Below are positions 17,665 through 26,207 of a stretch of DNA of 64,000 nucleotides, piece by piece. Within the stretch, counting starts at the first letter, position 1. The number at the start of each line of letters is the position of its first letter. The notes under the pieces were generated by a model. That model was not told where the DNA came from. It made no database searches and was given only the letters and a program-made list of their open reading frames with translations. Position numbers and translations under genes: made by a program. Source of the DNA: Sutcliffiella tianshenii (GTDB lineage: Bacteria; Bacillota; Bacilli; Bacillales; Bacillaceae_I); contig NZ_JAFBED010000011.1 of the NCBI RefSeq assembly GCF_016908565.1, forward strand, positions 25,604 to 89,603. The letters are read 5' to 3'.

Positions 17665-18447
17665 ATCTGTGGAAAAGATATCAGGATGCAGAAGCTTGGC
17701 AAGTTTTTGAAGTCCTTCCAATAGCCTTGGAGAGGGCCGGCAAAATAGACGTTCTTCCAGCACAAAGATGTTATCCTGTTTCACTGCTTTCATTTCTGTC
17801 CAGCCAGGCCTTCTACGAACATGGTCAGGGTTCATTTTGGATTCCTTTACACCGACCCATATCATGCAAATGACATCAGGATTCCTCTTCCTGACATCCT
17901 CCCAATCAGTCTGATGGCTAGCAACTTCCTGGTCAACATATATATTGCTGCTGCCAGCCAGTTCACTTATCTCTGTCAGCCAGTTTACTGATCCTGGAGT
18001 AAAGACCGGCTTTGGCCACCACTCCCAATATACCTTGGGTTTCATTTTGACGGTTGTGGCCATCTCTTTGTACGATTTTATGAATGCCTCCATGGACTCC
18101 ACTACTTGTCTGGCAAGCTCTTTCCTATCAGTCAGCTCCCCTACTTGCAGTAAGTCGTTTTGAATATCCTTCAAAGTTTGCGGATTCAATACAATATGTG
18201 GGATGTTTCTTTTCTGAAGTGATTCAATATTACGTTCCATTCCCGGTACACTAAGGCTAGCGAGAACAAGGTCGGGCTTCAGTGCTTCCACTTTATCCAT
18301 ATCGATTTGAAGATCCGGTCCCAGTTTAGGAAGATGGGTTACCTCTTCAGGCCAATCAGAAAAATCATCCACTCCCACCAGATCATCAATGAGATTTAAG
18401 TAATACAGTAATTCCGTATTACTAGGACATAATGAAACGAGTCGCAT
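17641..18447 (-). CDS. BtuF-like substrate-binding-fold protein without signal peptide
   Basis: A 268-residue protein with the class III periplasmic-binding fold (COG0614), usually annotated cobalamin-binding protein. It has the N-terminal RLVSLCPSNTELLYYL signature, VGVDDFSDWP, and LKPDLVLAS of BtuF-like domains. There is no signal peptide or lipobox: the fold begins within five residues of the start. It is therefore probably cytoplasmic, and no ABC permease or ATPase is adjacent. Start ATG follows GGTAGGTGATAGA. It lies 8 nt downstream of yuiD, so the two are likely co-transcribed. Ligand unknown. Confidence 0.85.
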   Translation of the reverse strand: MRLVSLCPSNTELLYYLNLIDDLVGVDDFSDWPEEVTHLPKLGPDLQIDMDKVEALKPDLVLASLSVPGMERNIESLQKRNIPHIVLNPQTLKDIQNDLLQVGELTDRKELARQVVESMEAFIKSYKEMATTVKMKPKVYWEWWPKPVFTPGSVNWLTEISELAGSSNIYVDQEVASHQTDWEDVRKRNPDVICMIWVGVKESKMNPDHVRRRPGWTEMKAVKQDNIFVLEERLFCRPSPRLLEGLQKLAKLLHPDIFSTDKKWSFYL

Positions 18448-18455
18448 TCTATCAC

Positions 18456-18938
18456 CTACCAGATCTCTGTAAAATAATGAAGCACAAGTGTAAGGAATAT
18501 TCCTGTTAAGCCCCCAAAGAAAACTTCAATCGGTTTGTGTCCGAGAAGTTCTTTCAGGTCCTTGACTTTTTCCTGTTCGTTCATCTTTGGCCATTTTTTT
18601 GTTTCTTCAACAAACCGGTTAAAATCCCCGACCAATTTATTCAACACTATTGCCTGTTCCCCGGCATGCCTTCTTACCCCTGTTGCATCAAACATGACAA
18701 TGATGGCAAAAACCGTCGCCACAGAAAAAATCGGGGAAGCTAACCCAACCTCCAATGCCACTCCTGTTGCCAAGGCGGTTACTGCAGCAGAGTGGGAGCT
18801 TGGCATCCCCCCGGTGCTTGTTATGAGTGTCCAGTCAATTCTTCTTGTAGCAATGAATTGAATGGGGACCTTTACAAACTGTGCAAAGAAAATTGCTGCA
18901 AGTGCAGCCCATAACGGAAAATTATCGAATAATTCCAT
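18456..18938 (-). CDS. yuiD: YuiD, divergent PAP2-family (DUF212) membrane protein
   Basis: A 160-residue membrane protein of the DUF212/divergent PAP2 family. The acid-phosphatase-like motifs are visible: TGGMPSSHSAAVTALA near residues 41-56 and DATGVRRHAGEQA near 84-96, then LGHKPIEVFFGG. Hydrophobic segments alternate with these motifs. The family is related to vanadium haloperoxidase/PAP2 phosphatases; the substrate is unknown, with lipid phosphate an inference. It is first gene of a two-gene unit with the BtuF-like gene. Confidence 0.92.
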   Translation of the reverse strand: MELFDNFPLWAALAAIFFAQFVKVPIQFIATRRIDWTLITSTGGMPSSHSAAVTALATGVALEVGLASPIFSVATVFAIIVMFDATGVRRHAGEQAIVLNKLVGDFNRFVEETKKWPKMNEQEKVKDLKELLGHKPIEVFFGGLTGIFLTLVLHYFTEIW

Positions 18939-19141
18939 GTCTCATCAATCGCCCTTTCTATGATGAAATGATAGATACAATAATTACTGGTGGACTCTTC
19001 CTTACTATACCCTTTCTTATTCGTTGTAGAACTCATCTTTGGTGAAAATTCCCTCTAAAAGCTTCTGTCTAATAATTATGAATTATTTTATTGCTTTTGT
19101 TAAGATAATTATAAGAGAATTTTACTTGAGGGGACTTTGTC

Positions 19142-19522
19142 ATGGAGATTTATCCGGAAGAGTACTATGATTTTTTCATTTCTTTTAACGAGGGGGATTA
19201 TTATACATGCCATGATCTGTTAGAGGAAATCTGGATGACGGATAAAGATAATTACTTTCTGAAGGGCTTGCTGCAAATGACGGTGGCCATTTACCACTAT
19301 GAGTACGGGAATGTGAAGGGTGCGCGACTGATGATGCACGCAGGTCACGTGTATATCCAGAAGTATCGTCCAAAGTTTTGGGGAGTGGACCTCGAAAAGG
19401 TCAATACATTCATATTGGAGTGTTTGAGCATTTTCCCTGAGGATATAGATCGGGTACCTTTTGAGGAGGTTTCTTCATTGCCTCCACTTCCCTCTCTAGT
19501 TCTTTATCTTGAAGATGATTAG
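19142..19522 (+). CDS. DUF309 protein
   Basis: A 126-residue helical protein of the DUF309 family, function unknown. The family signature is visible in FNEGDYYTCHDLLEEIW (His/Glu-rich) and LKGLLQMTVAIYHYEYGN. SD GAGGGG precedes the ATG with good spacing. The gene ends about 60 bp before pepA, so cotranscription is possible, though no terminator or promoter can be assigned with certainty. Confidence 0.9.
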   Translation: MEIYPEEYYDFFISFNEGDYYTCHDLLEEIWMTDKDNYFLKGLLQMTVAIYHYEYGNVKGARLMMHAGHVYIQKYRPKFWGVDLEKVNTFILECLSIFPEDIDRVPFEEVSSLPPLPSLVLYLEDD

Positions 19523-19584
19523 AAACTCGAAATATTTCCGCTTTTTCGATATAATAGAAACAAATATGTGGGAGGTGCCAAAGG

Positions 19585-21093
19585 ATGTTCACAGTACAGA
19601 ATCATACCGATTTTACAGAGAGACAAACGGCAATCATTGTAGGGCTTTCAGAAAAGAATAAAAAGGTGGAAGGCCTGCTAGGGGAATTGGATGCTCAGCT
19701 CGACGGTCAGATCACCGACTTGTTGAAGGAAGGCGACATCAGCTCCAAGAAAAACAAAATCTCAAAAATACATACGTTTGGTAAGACAGCTTTTAAAAGG
19801 ATTTTTGTTGTAGGTTTGGGCAGGGAAGAGAAATTGAACTTTGAAGAGCTGCGAAAGGTATTTGGCCGAGTGGCAAAAACGGTTCAAGAGTCAAGGTATA
19901 CAAGCGTTGCTATCGCTTTGGATACTTTCCTGACAGATAAAGTGGATGTGTTGGACGCTGCCCATGCGCTAGGGGAAGCCATTCCAATGGCAACATATAT
20001 GTATGATGGATATAAGAAGAAATCCAATGAGCCAGAGATCAAGCTTGAGAACGTCACGATAGTGACAGATGCCGATAACGAGGAGATTAAGGCAAGCTTG
20101 AATGTCGGTTACCACTTCGGAACAGGGACAAACTCTGCACGTACGCTGGTAAACCTTCCAGGTAACATGCTCACAGCGACGGATATGGCAAATTACGCTT
20201 CCGAACTATCAGAGAAATACGGCTTTGAACTTGAAATCCTTGAAAAAGAGGATATGGAGAAACTCGGAATGGGTGCACTGCTTGCAGTAAATAAAGGCTC
20301 AGTCGAACCTCCAAAAATGATTGTCATGAAGTATCAGGGCAAGGACGAATGGACCGACGTCATCGGTCTAGTCGGTAAAGGGATCACCTTTGATACTGGC
20401 GGATACTCCATCAAGCCGAAGGACGGCATTGTCGGCATGAAATCCGATATGGGTGGAGCGGCAGCGGTTCTTGGTGCCATGGAAGTGATCGGCGAGCTGA
20501 AACCGGAGCAGAACGTTCTTGCAGTTATCGCTTCAACTGATAATATGATCAGCGGAAACGCTTTTAAGCCGGACGATGTTATTACAAGCATGAGTGGTAA
20601 AACGATCGAGGTCTTGAATACCGATGCTGAAGGCCGTCTAGTATTGGCGGATGCCATTACGTATGCCAAGCAGCACGGTGCCGACTATCTTGTGGATGTT
20701 GCAACCCTTACAGGCGGTGTGATCATTGCACTAGGAAACCACACTACAGGTGCACTGACAAATAATGAGGATCTTTTCGAACAGATTCTCGAGGCTTCCT
20801 ATGAAGCGGGGGAGGAAATGTGGCGCCTTCCTATCTTCGAGCATGCCAAGGAAAGAGTCCGCAACAGTAAAGTGGCAGATCTGAACAACTCACCGGGCCG
20901 AGATGGGCATGCCATTTTTGCAGCCGCATTTATCGGCGAGTTTGCGGAAGAGACGCCTTGGGTACACTTGGATATCGCCGGGACAGCAACAGCGAAATCC
21001 AATCATGACCTCGGCCCGGCAGGAGGAACAGGTGTCATGGTTAGAACACTTGTAACTTTTGTTCTGCGTTTTGGTGAAACGGAAGAAGAATAA
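19585..21093 (+). CDS. pepA: Leucyl aminopeptidase (M17)
   Basis: A 502-residue cytosolic metallo-aminopeptidase of family M17 (yuiE in B. subtilis), removing N-terminal residues from peptides. The M17 signature [12 protein letters not shown] starts at N345. Metal/catalytic segments [26 protein letters not shown] and [10 protein letters not shown] are present. SD GGGAGGTG precedes the ATG. The length is typical. Confidence 0.97.
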   Translation: MFTVQNHTDFTERQTAIIVGLSEKNKKVEGLLGELDAQLDGQITDLLKEGDISSKKNKISKIHTFGKTAFKRIFVVGLGREEKLNFEELRKVFGRVAKTVQESRYTSVAIALDTFLTDKVDVLDAAHALGEAIPMATYMYDGYKKKSNEPEIKLENVTIVTDADNEEIKASLNVGYHFGTGTNSARTLVNLPGNMLTATDMANYASELSEKYGFELEILEKEDMEKLGMGALLAVNKGSVEPPKMIVMKYQGKDEWTDVIGLVGKGITFDTGGYSIKPKDGIVGMKSDMGGAAAVLGAMEVIGELKPEQNVLAVIASTDNMISGNAFKPDDVITSMSGKTIEVLNTDAEGRLVLADAITYAKQHGADYLVDVATLTGGVIIALGNHTTGALTNNEDLFEQILEASYEAGEEMWRLPIFEHAKERVRNSKVADLNNSPGRDGHAIFAAAFIGEFAEETPWVHLDIAGTATAKSNHDLGPAGGTGVMVRTLVTFVLRFGETEEE

Positions 21094-21103
21094 TGAATAT
21101 AAG

Positions 21104-21135
21104 ACACACCTTCTTATTGGAAGGTGTGTTTTTAT
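21104..21135 (+). terminator. Terminator after pepA
   Basis: 9-bp stem ACACACCTT (21104-21112) / AAGGTGTGT (21121-21129) followed by Ts. Confidence 0.85.
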
Positions 21136-21302
21136 TTTGCATATTAAGCTACACTCTAACCTTCCTCTCTTTTCCTATCATTTTATGTTGACACCCTTTT
21201 GCAATGATGATAATTTAATTATATGCTTTTTTACTCTAATTCTCTAATAGTTTAATATAGTAAAGCAAAAGCGCACTTAAAGAAAAGAAAGGAAGTAACA
21301 AC

Positions 21303-22634
21303 ATGAATGCAGTCCTCATAGCAGTTTTAGTCATGCTTGTATTAAGTTTACTTAGAATAAATGTAGTATTGGCACTTGTATCAGGTGCACTGATAGGAGG
21401 TCTAGTCGGCGGGTTGGGCCTTGAGACGACGATCAACACGTTTACCGATGGCCTCGGTGGTAATGCTGCAGTTGCCTTAAGCTATGCTTTGCTTGGAGCT
21501 TTTGCAGTTGCCCTTTCCAAGACAGGCTTGCCTGATGCGCTTGTTGAAGGTGCTTTGAAGCTAGTCGGATCGAAGGGGGATACCCGTAAGAAGGCTCTGT
21601 CCAAGGTCCTTATTCTTATGATCATCCTTGCTGTGTCGATTATGTCCCAAAACGTCATACCGGTACACATTGCCTTTATTCCCATTCTCATACCGCCATT
21701 GTTGAAAGTATTAAATGAATTAAAAATAGACCGCCGTCTGACAGCGACCGTTATCACTTTCGGTTTAACGGCACCTTATATTCTATTACCGGTTGGGTTC
21801 GGGGGGATTTTCCATGATATCCTGAAAACCAATATGTCGGAAAGCGGAATGAATATCAGCCTTTCAGATATCCCGATGGCGATGCTTATCCCGACAACAG
21901 GAATGGTAGTCGGTCTGCTGGTTGCGATTTTCTTCAGTTATAGAAAAGAAAGAACCTATATACAGGAAGATATTGCAGGGCAGCAAACAGAGAGCTATAC
22001 AGTAAAATCACTGATTGTTGCGATTGTTGCTGTAGTCCTCTCCCTTGCATCCCAGCTATACTTGTCTGAAGTTGTCGGGGTTCAGGGGATGATCTATGGA
22101 TCTCTCGTAGGTATCATCATCCTATACATTGGTGGGGCTATGAAATCCAATGAAACGGATGTTGTTTTGGCTTCAGGCATGCGCATGATGGCATTCATCG
22201 GATTTGTCATGATTGCAGCATCCGGATTTGCAAGTGTGCTAAGGGAGACAGGCCACATTGAATCATTGGTGGAGACCTCCGCTACCTGGATTGGGACGAA
22301 TCAGCTCTTGGCAGCGTTCGCGATGCTGTTGGTCGGCTTGCTGATTACGATGGGCATCGGCTCTTCGTTCTCGACGATCCCAATTATTGCTGCCATCTTT
22401 GTTCCTCTTTGCATGGAGCTTGGTTTCAGTCCTATGGCTACCATTGCCATCGTCGGAACAGCAGCTGCACTCGGTGATGCCGGTTCACCTGCGTCCGACA
22501 GTACTCTCGGCCCGACATCCGGTCTGAATGCAGACGGACAGCACAACCACATCTGGGAGACTTGTGTACCGACATTCATACACTACAACATCCCATTGAT
22601 AATCTTTGGCTGCATTGCGGCGATGGTTTTATAA
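21303..22634 (+). CDS. yuiF: Na+/H+ antiporter-family transporter YuiF
   Basis: A 443-residue membrane protein with about 11-12 hydrophobic segments, in the NhaC-like/YuiF group of the ion-transporter superfamily. Gly-rich conserved stretches such as SGALIGGLVGG and GDAGSPASDSTLGPTSGLNADGQ, characteristic of this group, are visible. Substrate is uncertain: an amino acid permease role and Na+/H+ antiport have both been proposed for relatives. SD AAAGGAAG precedes ATG. Order pepA-yuiF-bioY matches B. subtilis. Confidence 0.9.
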   Translation: MNAVLIAVLVMLVLSLLRINVVLALVSGALIGGLVGGLGLETTINTFTDGLGGNAAVALSYALLGAFAVALSKTGLPDALVEGALKLVGSKGDTRKKALSKVLILMIILAVSIMSQNVIPVHIAFIPILIPPLLKVLNELKIDRRLTATVITFGLTAPYILLPVGFGGIFHDILKTNMSESGMNISLSDIPMAMLIPTTGMVVGLLVAIFFSYRKERTYIQEDIAGQQTESYTVKSLIVAIVAVVLSLASQLYLSEVVGVQGMIYGSLVGIIILYIGGAMKSNETDVVLASGMRMMAFIGFVMIAASGFASVLRETGHIESLVETSATWIGTNQLLAAFAMLLVGLLITMGIGSSFSTIPIIAAIFVPLCMELGFSPMATIAIVGTAAALGDAGSPASDSTLGPTSGLNADGQHNHIWETCVPTFIHYNIPLIIFGCIAAMVL

Positions 22635-22641
22635 TGAAAAA

Positions 22642-22678
22642 AAAGACCTGCTACTGTCCTTGGTAGCAGGTCTTTCTT
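22642..22678. terminator. Bidirectional terminator yuiF/bioY
   Basis: Perfect 13-bp stem AAAGACCTGCTAC (22642-22654) / GTAGCAGGTCTTT (22663-22675) between convergent genes. Confidence 0.9.
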
Positions 22679-22690
22679 ATTTATTTGTTA

Positions 22691-23287
22691 TTAAGCGACT
22701 CTCCGTGTATGGGAGATGTTCGTTGTCTTATTCAAAGTGTAGTAGAGTCTTGGTGCAATCATTGCGCAGATAACCGTAAACACCAAATCTTTTACGGAGA
22801 ACCATGCCATAATTCCCCATGCTGCTTTGTAGCTCATATTTCCTTCCGCTACATTGTTTACGATAAACCACATATAAGTTGTTCCGATTACATAAATAAG
22901 GATGATACCAACGAAAGAAGCTGTCATAAAAGTGGCGAGACCCGGCTTTTCGTTTCTTTCCACGATAAGACCAACCACAAATGCTGTTACGATATAAGAA
23001 AGAATAAAGCCGCCTGAGCCGCCAAGCACTGCACCCATACCAGATCCAAACTGCGCGAAGACAGGTGCACCTGCAACTCCTACCAATAAATAAACAAACA
23101 TACTTATTGCCCCTAGGCGTGATCCCAAGAGTATCCCGGCAAGTATACAAAAAAATGGCTGCATGGACAATGGGATGCCTGCCACTTCCAAAAATGGTGC
23201 CCAGGATGTGATATTGGCACCGATCGCCATCAGTGCAACAAACATTGCCGCATATGTAATATCCAATGTCTTCATTCTACGCTTCAT
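22691..23287 (-). CDS. bioY: BioY biotin transporter (ECF S component)
   Basis: A 198-residue polytopic protein of the BioY family, the substrate-binding S component of biotin ECF transporters. It has six hydrophobic segments, a short basic N-terminus, and the conserved region GIPLSMQPFFCILAGILLGSRLG plus GVAGAPVFAQFGSGMGAVLGG-GGF. I chose ATG 23285-23287 (SD AAAGGGG) over a longer frame to 23320. No energy-coupling EcfA/EcfT genes are in the window. A BirA-type dyad lies about 65-90 bp upstream. Confidence 0.95.
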   Translation of the reverse strand: MKRRMKTLDITYAAMFVALMAIGANITSWAPFLEVAGIPLSMQPFFCILAGILLGSRLGAISMFVYLLVGVAGAPVFAQFGSGMGAVLGGSGGFILSYIVTAFVVGLIVERNEKPGLATFMTASFVGIILIYVIGTTYMWFIVNNVAEGNMSYKAAWGIMAWFSVKDLVFTVICAMIAPRLYYTLNKTTNISHTRRVA

Positions 23288-23349
23288 AATGTAAACCCCT
23301 TTGTCTGATGTAGTTAACAATAAAAATGATAATCTATCAGACTCTTGTC

Positions 23350-23378
23350 TGTCAACATGATTTTAATGCAGGTTGACA
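23350..23378 (-). promoter_or_regulatory. BirA-type operator upstream of bioY
   Basis: TGTCAAC and GTTGACA form an inverted repeat, with 15 nt between the two heptamers. This resembles the Gram-positive BirA box (TTGTTAAC-spacer-GTTAACAA type). A further GTTAAC half-site lies nearer the gene. Its location before bioY supports biotin-dependent repression. Confidence 0.6.
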
Positions 23379-23394
23379 TAAGAGGCGAAAAAAA

Positions 23395-23425
23395 AACAAC
23401 CTCCGCTGAATAAGCGGAGGTTGTT
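23395..23425 (-). terminator. Terminator of the sunset-domain gene
   Basis: Perfect 13-bp stem AACAACCTCCGCT (23395-23407) / AGCGGAGGTTGTT (23413-23425). The A-run to its left is the T-tract for leftward transcription. Confidence 0.9.
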
Positions 23426-23427
23426 TG

Positions 23428-23670
23428 CTATCTTGCGGATTTACGATATCCTGCTGCAACCGCAGCTTCCTCTGAATCAAACCATTCAATAGCTTTGGTT
23501 ACTTCATAGAATTGTCCTTCCGGAACATGATAGATGAGTTCACCACGTGAATTCTGGTTGCCTTTTATTTTCACAGCTGCTTGAGCTTTATTGTCAGAAC
23601 GTAATCTTGTGATAAATGCTCCTACTAGACTACTGATAATAATTCCATTGAAAAGCACTGCTTTCTTCAT
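23428..23670 (-). CDS. Small membrane protein with sunset domain
   Basis: An 80-residue protein. An N-terminal hydrophobic helix (about residues 4-21) is followed by a basic stretch and a sunset-type domain: IKGNQNSRGE, IYHVPEGQFYEVTKAIEWFDSE and AAVAAGYRKS. Such domains occur at the C-termini of many exported Firmicute proteins; the function is unknown. Excellent SD (CAGGAGGAAG) before ATG. Repeat arm A lies directly upstream. Confidence 0.85.
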   Translation of the reverse strand: MKKAVLFNGIIISSLVGAFITRLRSDNKAQAAVKIKGNQNSRGELIYHVPEGQFYEVTKAIEWFDSEEAAVAAGYRKSAR

Positions 23671-23716
23671 TAGTCTTCCTCCTGTCCATATCTGTTCTAT
23701 ATAGGGTGGTCAACAC

Positions 23717-23848
23717 CGCTGTTGATTTCCGCACTAGGCTGCGCTTTCCGCGGGACGTTTGTGGAGCCTCCTCGGCTTCGCCTGTGGGGTCTCCACTAAA
23801 CGTCTCCCTCCCGCAGGAGTCTTCGCCCATTGCTCCAATCAACAGCTA
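23717..23848 (+). repeat. GC-rich palindromic repeat arm A (type 1)
   Basis: A 130-bp GC-rich element with inverted ends GCTGTTGATT (23718-23727) / AATCAACAGC (23837-23846) and the family core CTTTCCGCGGG, GGAGCCTCCTCGGC, GCCTGTGGGGTCTCC, CCCGCAGGAGTC. It is nearly identical to arm B at 28926 in the same orientation. It stands alone, with no convergent partner within 150 bp. The sequence from 23849 to 24019 is AT-rich and holds no gene. Confidence 0.9.
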
Positions 23849-24019
23849 GCATACATTAAAAATTATTAAAGCCTACTATATTAACTTATAAAGTATGAAT
23901 TACATATTTCTTACCCTTCCTTTAAAGTTCAATAAACATTGTAGGGGGTAGAAATTATTCCTATAGAGGTAGCTATTACTAAAATCATGGGCAATACTAC
24001 CCTTTTTACCCCATTTTTG

Positions 24020-24049
24020 TTTAACTATCGGCCATAGCGTGAATATAAC
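24020..24049 (+). promoter_or_regulatory. Candidate promoter of gas vesicle operon
   Basis: TTTAAC (24020-24025), 18 nt, TATAAC (24044-24049), about 44 nt before the first ATG. Both hexamers are off consensus, so this is tentative. Confidence 0.35.
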
Positions 24050-24092
24050 GAGAAACAGAATAAATTTTATCGAATAAAGGAGTGGAAGATTC

Positions 24093-24278
24093 ATGGATGT
24101 AAAAACGAGCGCATTACAACTTAAGGGTAACAAATGGGTGAAGGGTGCTGTGATCGGCAGTCTAGCCGCAAGTTCCGCATTTTTATTGAAGTCGGACTCT
24201 CGAAATAAGGTGATGAAATTTTTTCGAAGAGACAAAGACAACCAAGAACATGAAGCAACTGAAGAAAAAGCTGATTAA
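24093..24278 (+). CDS. Small basic protein, first gene of gas vesicle operon
   Basis: A 61-residue protein with a short small-residue hydrophobic segment (VKGAVIGSLAASSAFLL, about residues 16-32) followed by a basic region and acidic tail. The pattern resembles YtxH-like and GvpP/GvpT-type accessory proteins of Bacillus gas vesicle clusters, but I cannot assign it firmly. SD AAAGGAG precedes ATG. It overlaps the next gene by 29 bp, so it is part of the operon. Confidence 0.75.
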   Translation: MDVKTSALQLKGNKWVKGAVIGSLAASSAFLLKSDSRNKVMKFFRRDKDNQEHEATEEKAD

Positions 24279-24651
24279 AAAGATAAAGCGAGAAGCGACA
24301 GAGCAGTATATCGACTATAAGAAGCAGAAGACGAAGGAAAAGATGCAGGGGAAAATCACAGCTGCATCGGGATCGTTGGAAGAATCCAGAAGTGATCTAG
24401 CTGATAACGTCCACAATAAAGCGGACGAAATGAAAGTGAAAATCCAGGAATCTCTATTAAAAGTCAAAGACAAACTGCAAAAAGTGAAAGAAGCTGGAGA
24501 GGCTCTGCAAGGTGACACAGGAAACCGGAAGAACTCCAGTGATATAAAGTCCTATACAGAAACAAATAAAGTAACGGATATAAAGGGAATGAATGCAGTA
24601 AAAAGCAATGTGGAAATCCCGCATGCAAGTGATACTAAAGGAGTGAAGTAA
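24250..24651 (+). CDS. GvpQ-like Lys-rich coiled-coil protein
   Basis: A 133-residue, very hydrophilic, Lys/Glu-rich protein. The first 90 residues form probable coiled coils ([37 protein letters not shown]); the rest is disordered. Position immediately before gvpA and composition match the accessory gene gvpQ of B. megaterium, but identity is inferred from context. It overlaps the preceding gene by 29 bp and lacks a strong SD, so it probably depends on translational coupling. Confidence 0.7.
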   Translation: MKQLKKKLIKKIKREATEQYIDYKKQKTKEKMQGKITAASGSLEESRSDLADNVHNKADEMKVKIQESLLKVKDKLQKVKEAGEALQGDTGNRKNSSDIKSYTETNKVTDIKGMNAVKSNVEIPHASDTKGVK

Positions 24652-24652
24652 A

Positions 24653-24913
24653 TTGGCAGCTATTCAAAAGAGTACAGATGGTTCAAGTTTAGCAGAAGTA
24701 ATCGATAGAATTCTAGATAAAGGGGTCGTCATCGATGTATATGCCCGCGTTTCATTAGTGGGTATCGAGCTTGTGACAGTTGAAGCACGCGTCGTTATTG
24801 CGAGTGTGGACACTTGGTTGCGTTACGCTGAAGCGGTCGGACTGTTACGGGATGACCTGATGGATGATGAATTCAAATTATCCGAACAAGTAAACGAAAG
24901 ACAAAAAGCTTAA
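24653..24913 (+). CDS. gvpA: Gas vesicle major structural protein GvpA
   Basis: An 86-residue shell protein. The diagnostic alpha-beta-beta-alpha core is clear: [17 protein letters not shown], then [21 protein letters not shown], then [14 protein letters not shown]. GvpA polymerises into the hydrophobic wall of gas vesicles. Start is TTG at 24653, with AAAGGAGTG 8 nt upstream overlapping the end of the previous gene. It is the only typical GvpA/B copy here; GvpS and GvpJ are paralogues. A 10-bp hairpin follows and may set its expression apart from the minor genes. Confidence 0.97.
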   Translation: MAAIQKSTDGSSLAEVIDRILDKGVVIDVYARVSLVGIELVTVEARVVIASVDTWLRYAEAVGLLRDDLMDDEFKLSEQVNERQKA

Positions 24914-24939
24914 ATTTGACAATAGAATAGGCAGGGGAC

Positions 24940-24962
24940 AAGGCACATACGATATGTGCCTT
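24940..24962 (+). other. Intercistronic hairpin after gvpA
   Basis: Perfect 10-bp stem AAGGCACATA (24940-24949) / TATGTGCCTT (24953-24962) with a 3-nt loop and no T-run. It lies 27 nt after gvpA and may stabilise gvpA mRNA or weakly attenuate downstream expression. Confidence 0.65.
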
Positions 24963-24995
24963 TGTTCCATTTCAATGAATCGGTGGGTGATTAGG

Positions 24996-25262
24996 ATGAG
25001 TATGAAAAAGGTATTAAACGAAGTAACGGAGTTCTTTTGTGAATTTGTGAAGCCTCCATATAAAATTACGTCCGTTCAACCGACAGACCAAGGTTGGGAC
25101 GTCATTGTAGAGGTTATTGAAGAGAAGGAATATATGAAGGCATATGCCAAAGATCAGATGGTTGGCGTCTATCATGCAAGATTAAATAAAGAGATGGAAG
25201 TCGAATCTTATGATCGCAGGAGCCTTCGTGCAAGAAGTTCCCTGGATTTATATCAAGAGTAA
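24996..25262 (+). CDS. gvpR: Gas vesicle protein GvpR/GvpO family
   Basis: An 88-residue protein matching the GvpO family (GvpR in B. megaterium). Visible features are VTEFFCEFVKPPYKITSV, the WDVIVEVIEEKEYMK beta region and an L-YDRRSLRARSSLD tail. It is needed for vesicle formation in relatives; its exact role is unknown. ATG 24996 follows GGTGGGTGAT; an upstream frame to 24954 lies within the hairpin and is not used. Located between gvpA and gvpN as in B. megaterium. Confidence 0.9.
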   Translation: MSMKKVLNEVTEFFCEFVKPPYKITSVQPTDQGWDVIVEVIEEKEYMKAYAKDQMVGVYHARLNKEMEVESYDRRSLRARSSLDLYQE

Positions 25263-25292
25263 AGTCGTTGAATTGTCGTGGAGGTTGGGAAG

Positions 25293-26207
25293 ATGAATAA
25301 ACAATTGGAGCAGGAGATTGTCACACATTCCACAGTGGATGAAATCACATCGAGAACTGTAGATTATCTAAAAAACGGTTTCCCTGTGCATTTTACAGGA
25401 CCAACAGGAGTAGGGAAGACCTCCATCGCACTTCATGTCGCGAAAAAGCTTGAAAGGCCCATTGTGGTTTTACAAGGGCATGAGGAAATGACCAATGCAG
25501 ATTTGTTGGGGGACTTCAATGGTTATACAAAGAAACTCCTTGTTGATAATTATGTCCGTTCTGTTATGAAAAAAGAGGAGACCATGCGTGAGAATTGGCA
25601 GGAAGGCCTGCTGCTCGAGGCAGTGAAAAATGGTTATACCCTGATATATGATGAGTTTACCAGGTCAAAGCCTGAAACGAACAATCTGTTTTTATCGGTG
25701 ATCGAAGAGGGAGTACTCCCTTTGTATGGATCTAAACATAAAGAAAAATGGATTCCTGTCCATGAGGATTTTTCCATCATTTTTACAAGTAATCCATCTG
25801 AATATGCAGGGGTTCATGAAACACAGGATGCACTGCTTGATCGGATGATCACGATGGAGCTTGACTATATGGATCCTGAAGCTGAATCTGCCATCCTAAG
25901 TCAGAAGGCGGAGATAGCAGAGGAGCAGGCTGAAATGATTGCGGGCTTTGTATCCAATTTACGTGATAAATGCTTATCAAAAAGTAAGCAAGGACCAGGA
26001 ATACGTGCCGCGCTGATGATTGCGACGGTATCTAAAGATAAAGAAATGAACATCAGTGCAGAGGATGAGGAATTCAAGCAACTGTGCATCGATGTATTGC
26101 TGCATACCGTTCACAAGGGGATGCAATATGAAAAGAAATCAAGAAGCTTATCTCTTATCACACAAGAGTTCAAGAAAGCATTTGGAGGGAATAACAATGG
26201 AAAGTAA
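25293..26207 (+). CDS. gvpN: Gas vesicle AAA+ ATPase GvpN
   Basis: A 304-residue MoxR-type AAA+ ATPase needed for vesicle maturation. The P-loop GPTGVGKTS is at residues 36-44, the Walker B region is TLIYDEFTR, and IIFTSNPSEYAG is the sensor I region. ATG 25293 follows GGAGGTTGGGAAG; the in-frame GTG at 25278 overlaps that SD. Its 3' end overlaps gvpF by 11 bp. Confidence 0.96.
   Translation: MNKQLEQEIVTHSTVDEITSRTVDYLKNGFPVHFTGPTGVGKTSIALHVAKKLERPIVVLQGHEEMTNADLLGDFNGYTKKLLVDNYVRSVMKKEETMRENWQEGLLLEAVKNGYTLIYDEFTRSKPETNNLFLSVIEEGVLPLYGSKHKEKWIPVHEDFSIIFTSNPSEYAGVHETQDALLDRMITMELDYMDPEAESAILSQKAEIAEEQAEMIAGFVSNLRDKCLSKSKQGPGIRAALMIATVSKDKEMNISAEDEEFKQLCIDVLLHTVHKGMQYEKKSRSLSLITQEFKKAFGGNNNGK

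Noticed and set aside
23630..23842. Minus-strand frame over repeat arm A
   Set aside because: Its codons are mostly the GC-rich repeat; similar frames appear over arms C, D, G and I and none has an SD or conserved product.
23900..24241. Minus-strand frame of 113 codons
   Set aside because: Antisense to the first gas vesicle operon gene, which has a good SD and overlaps the next gene of the operon.
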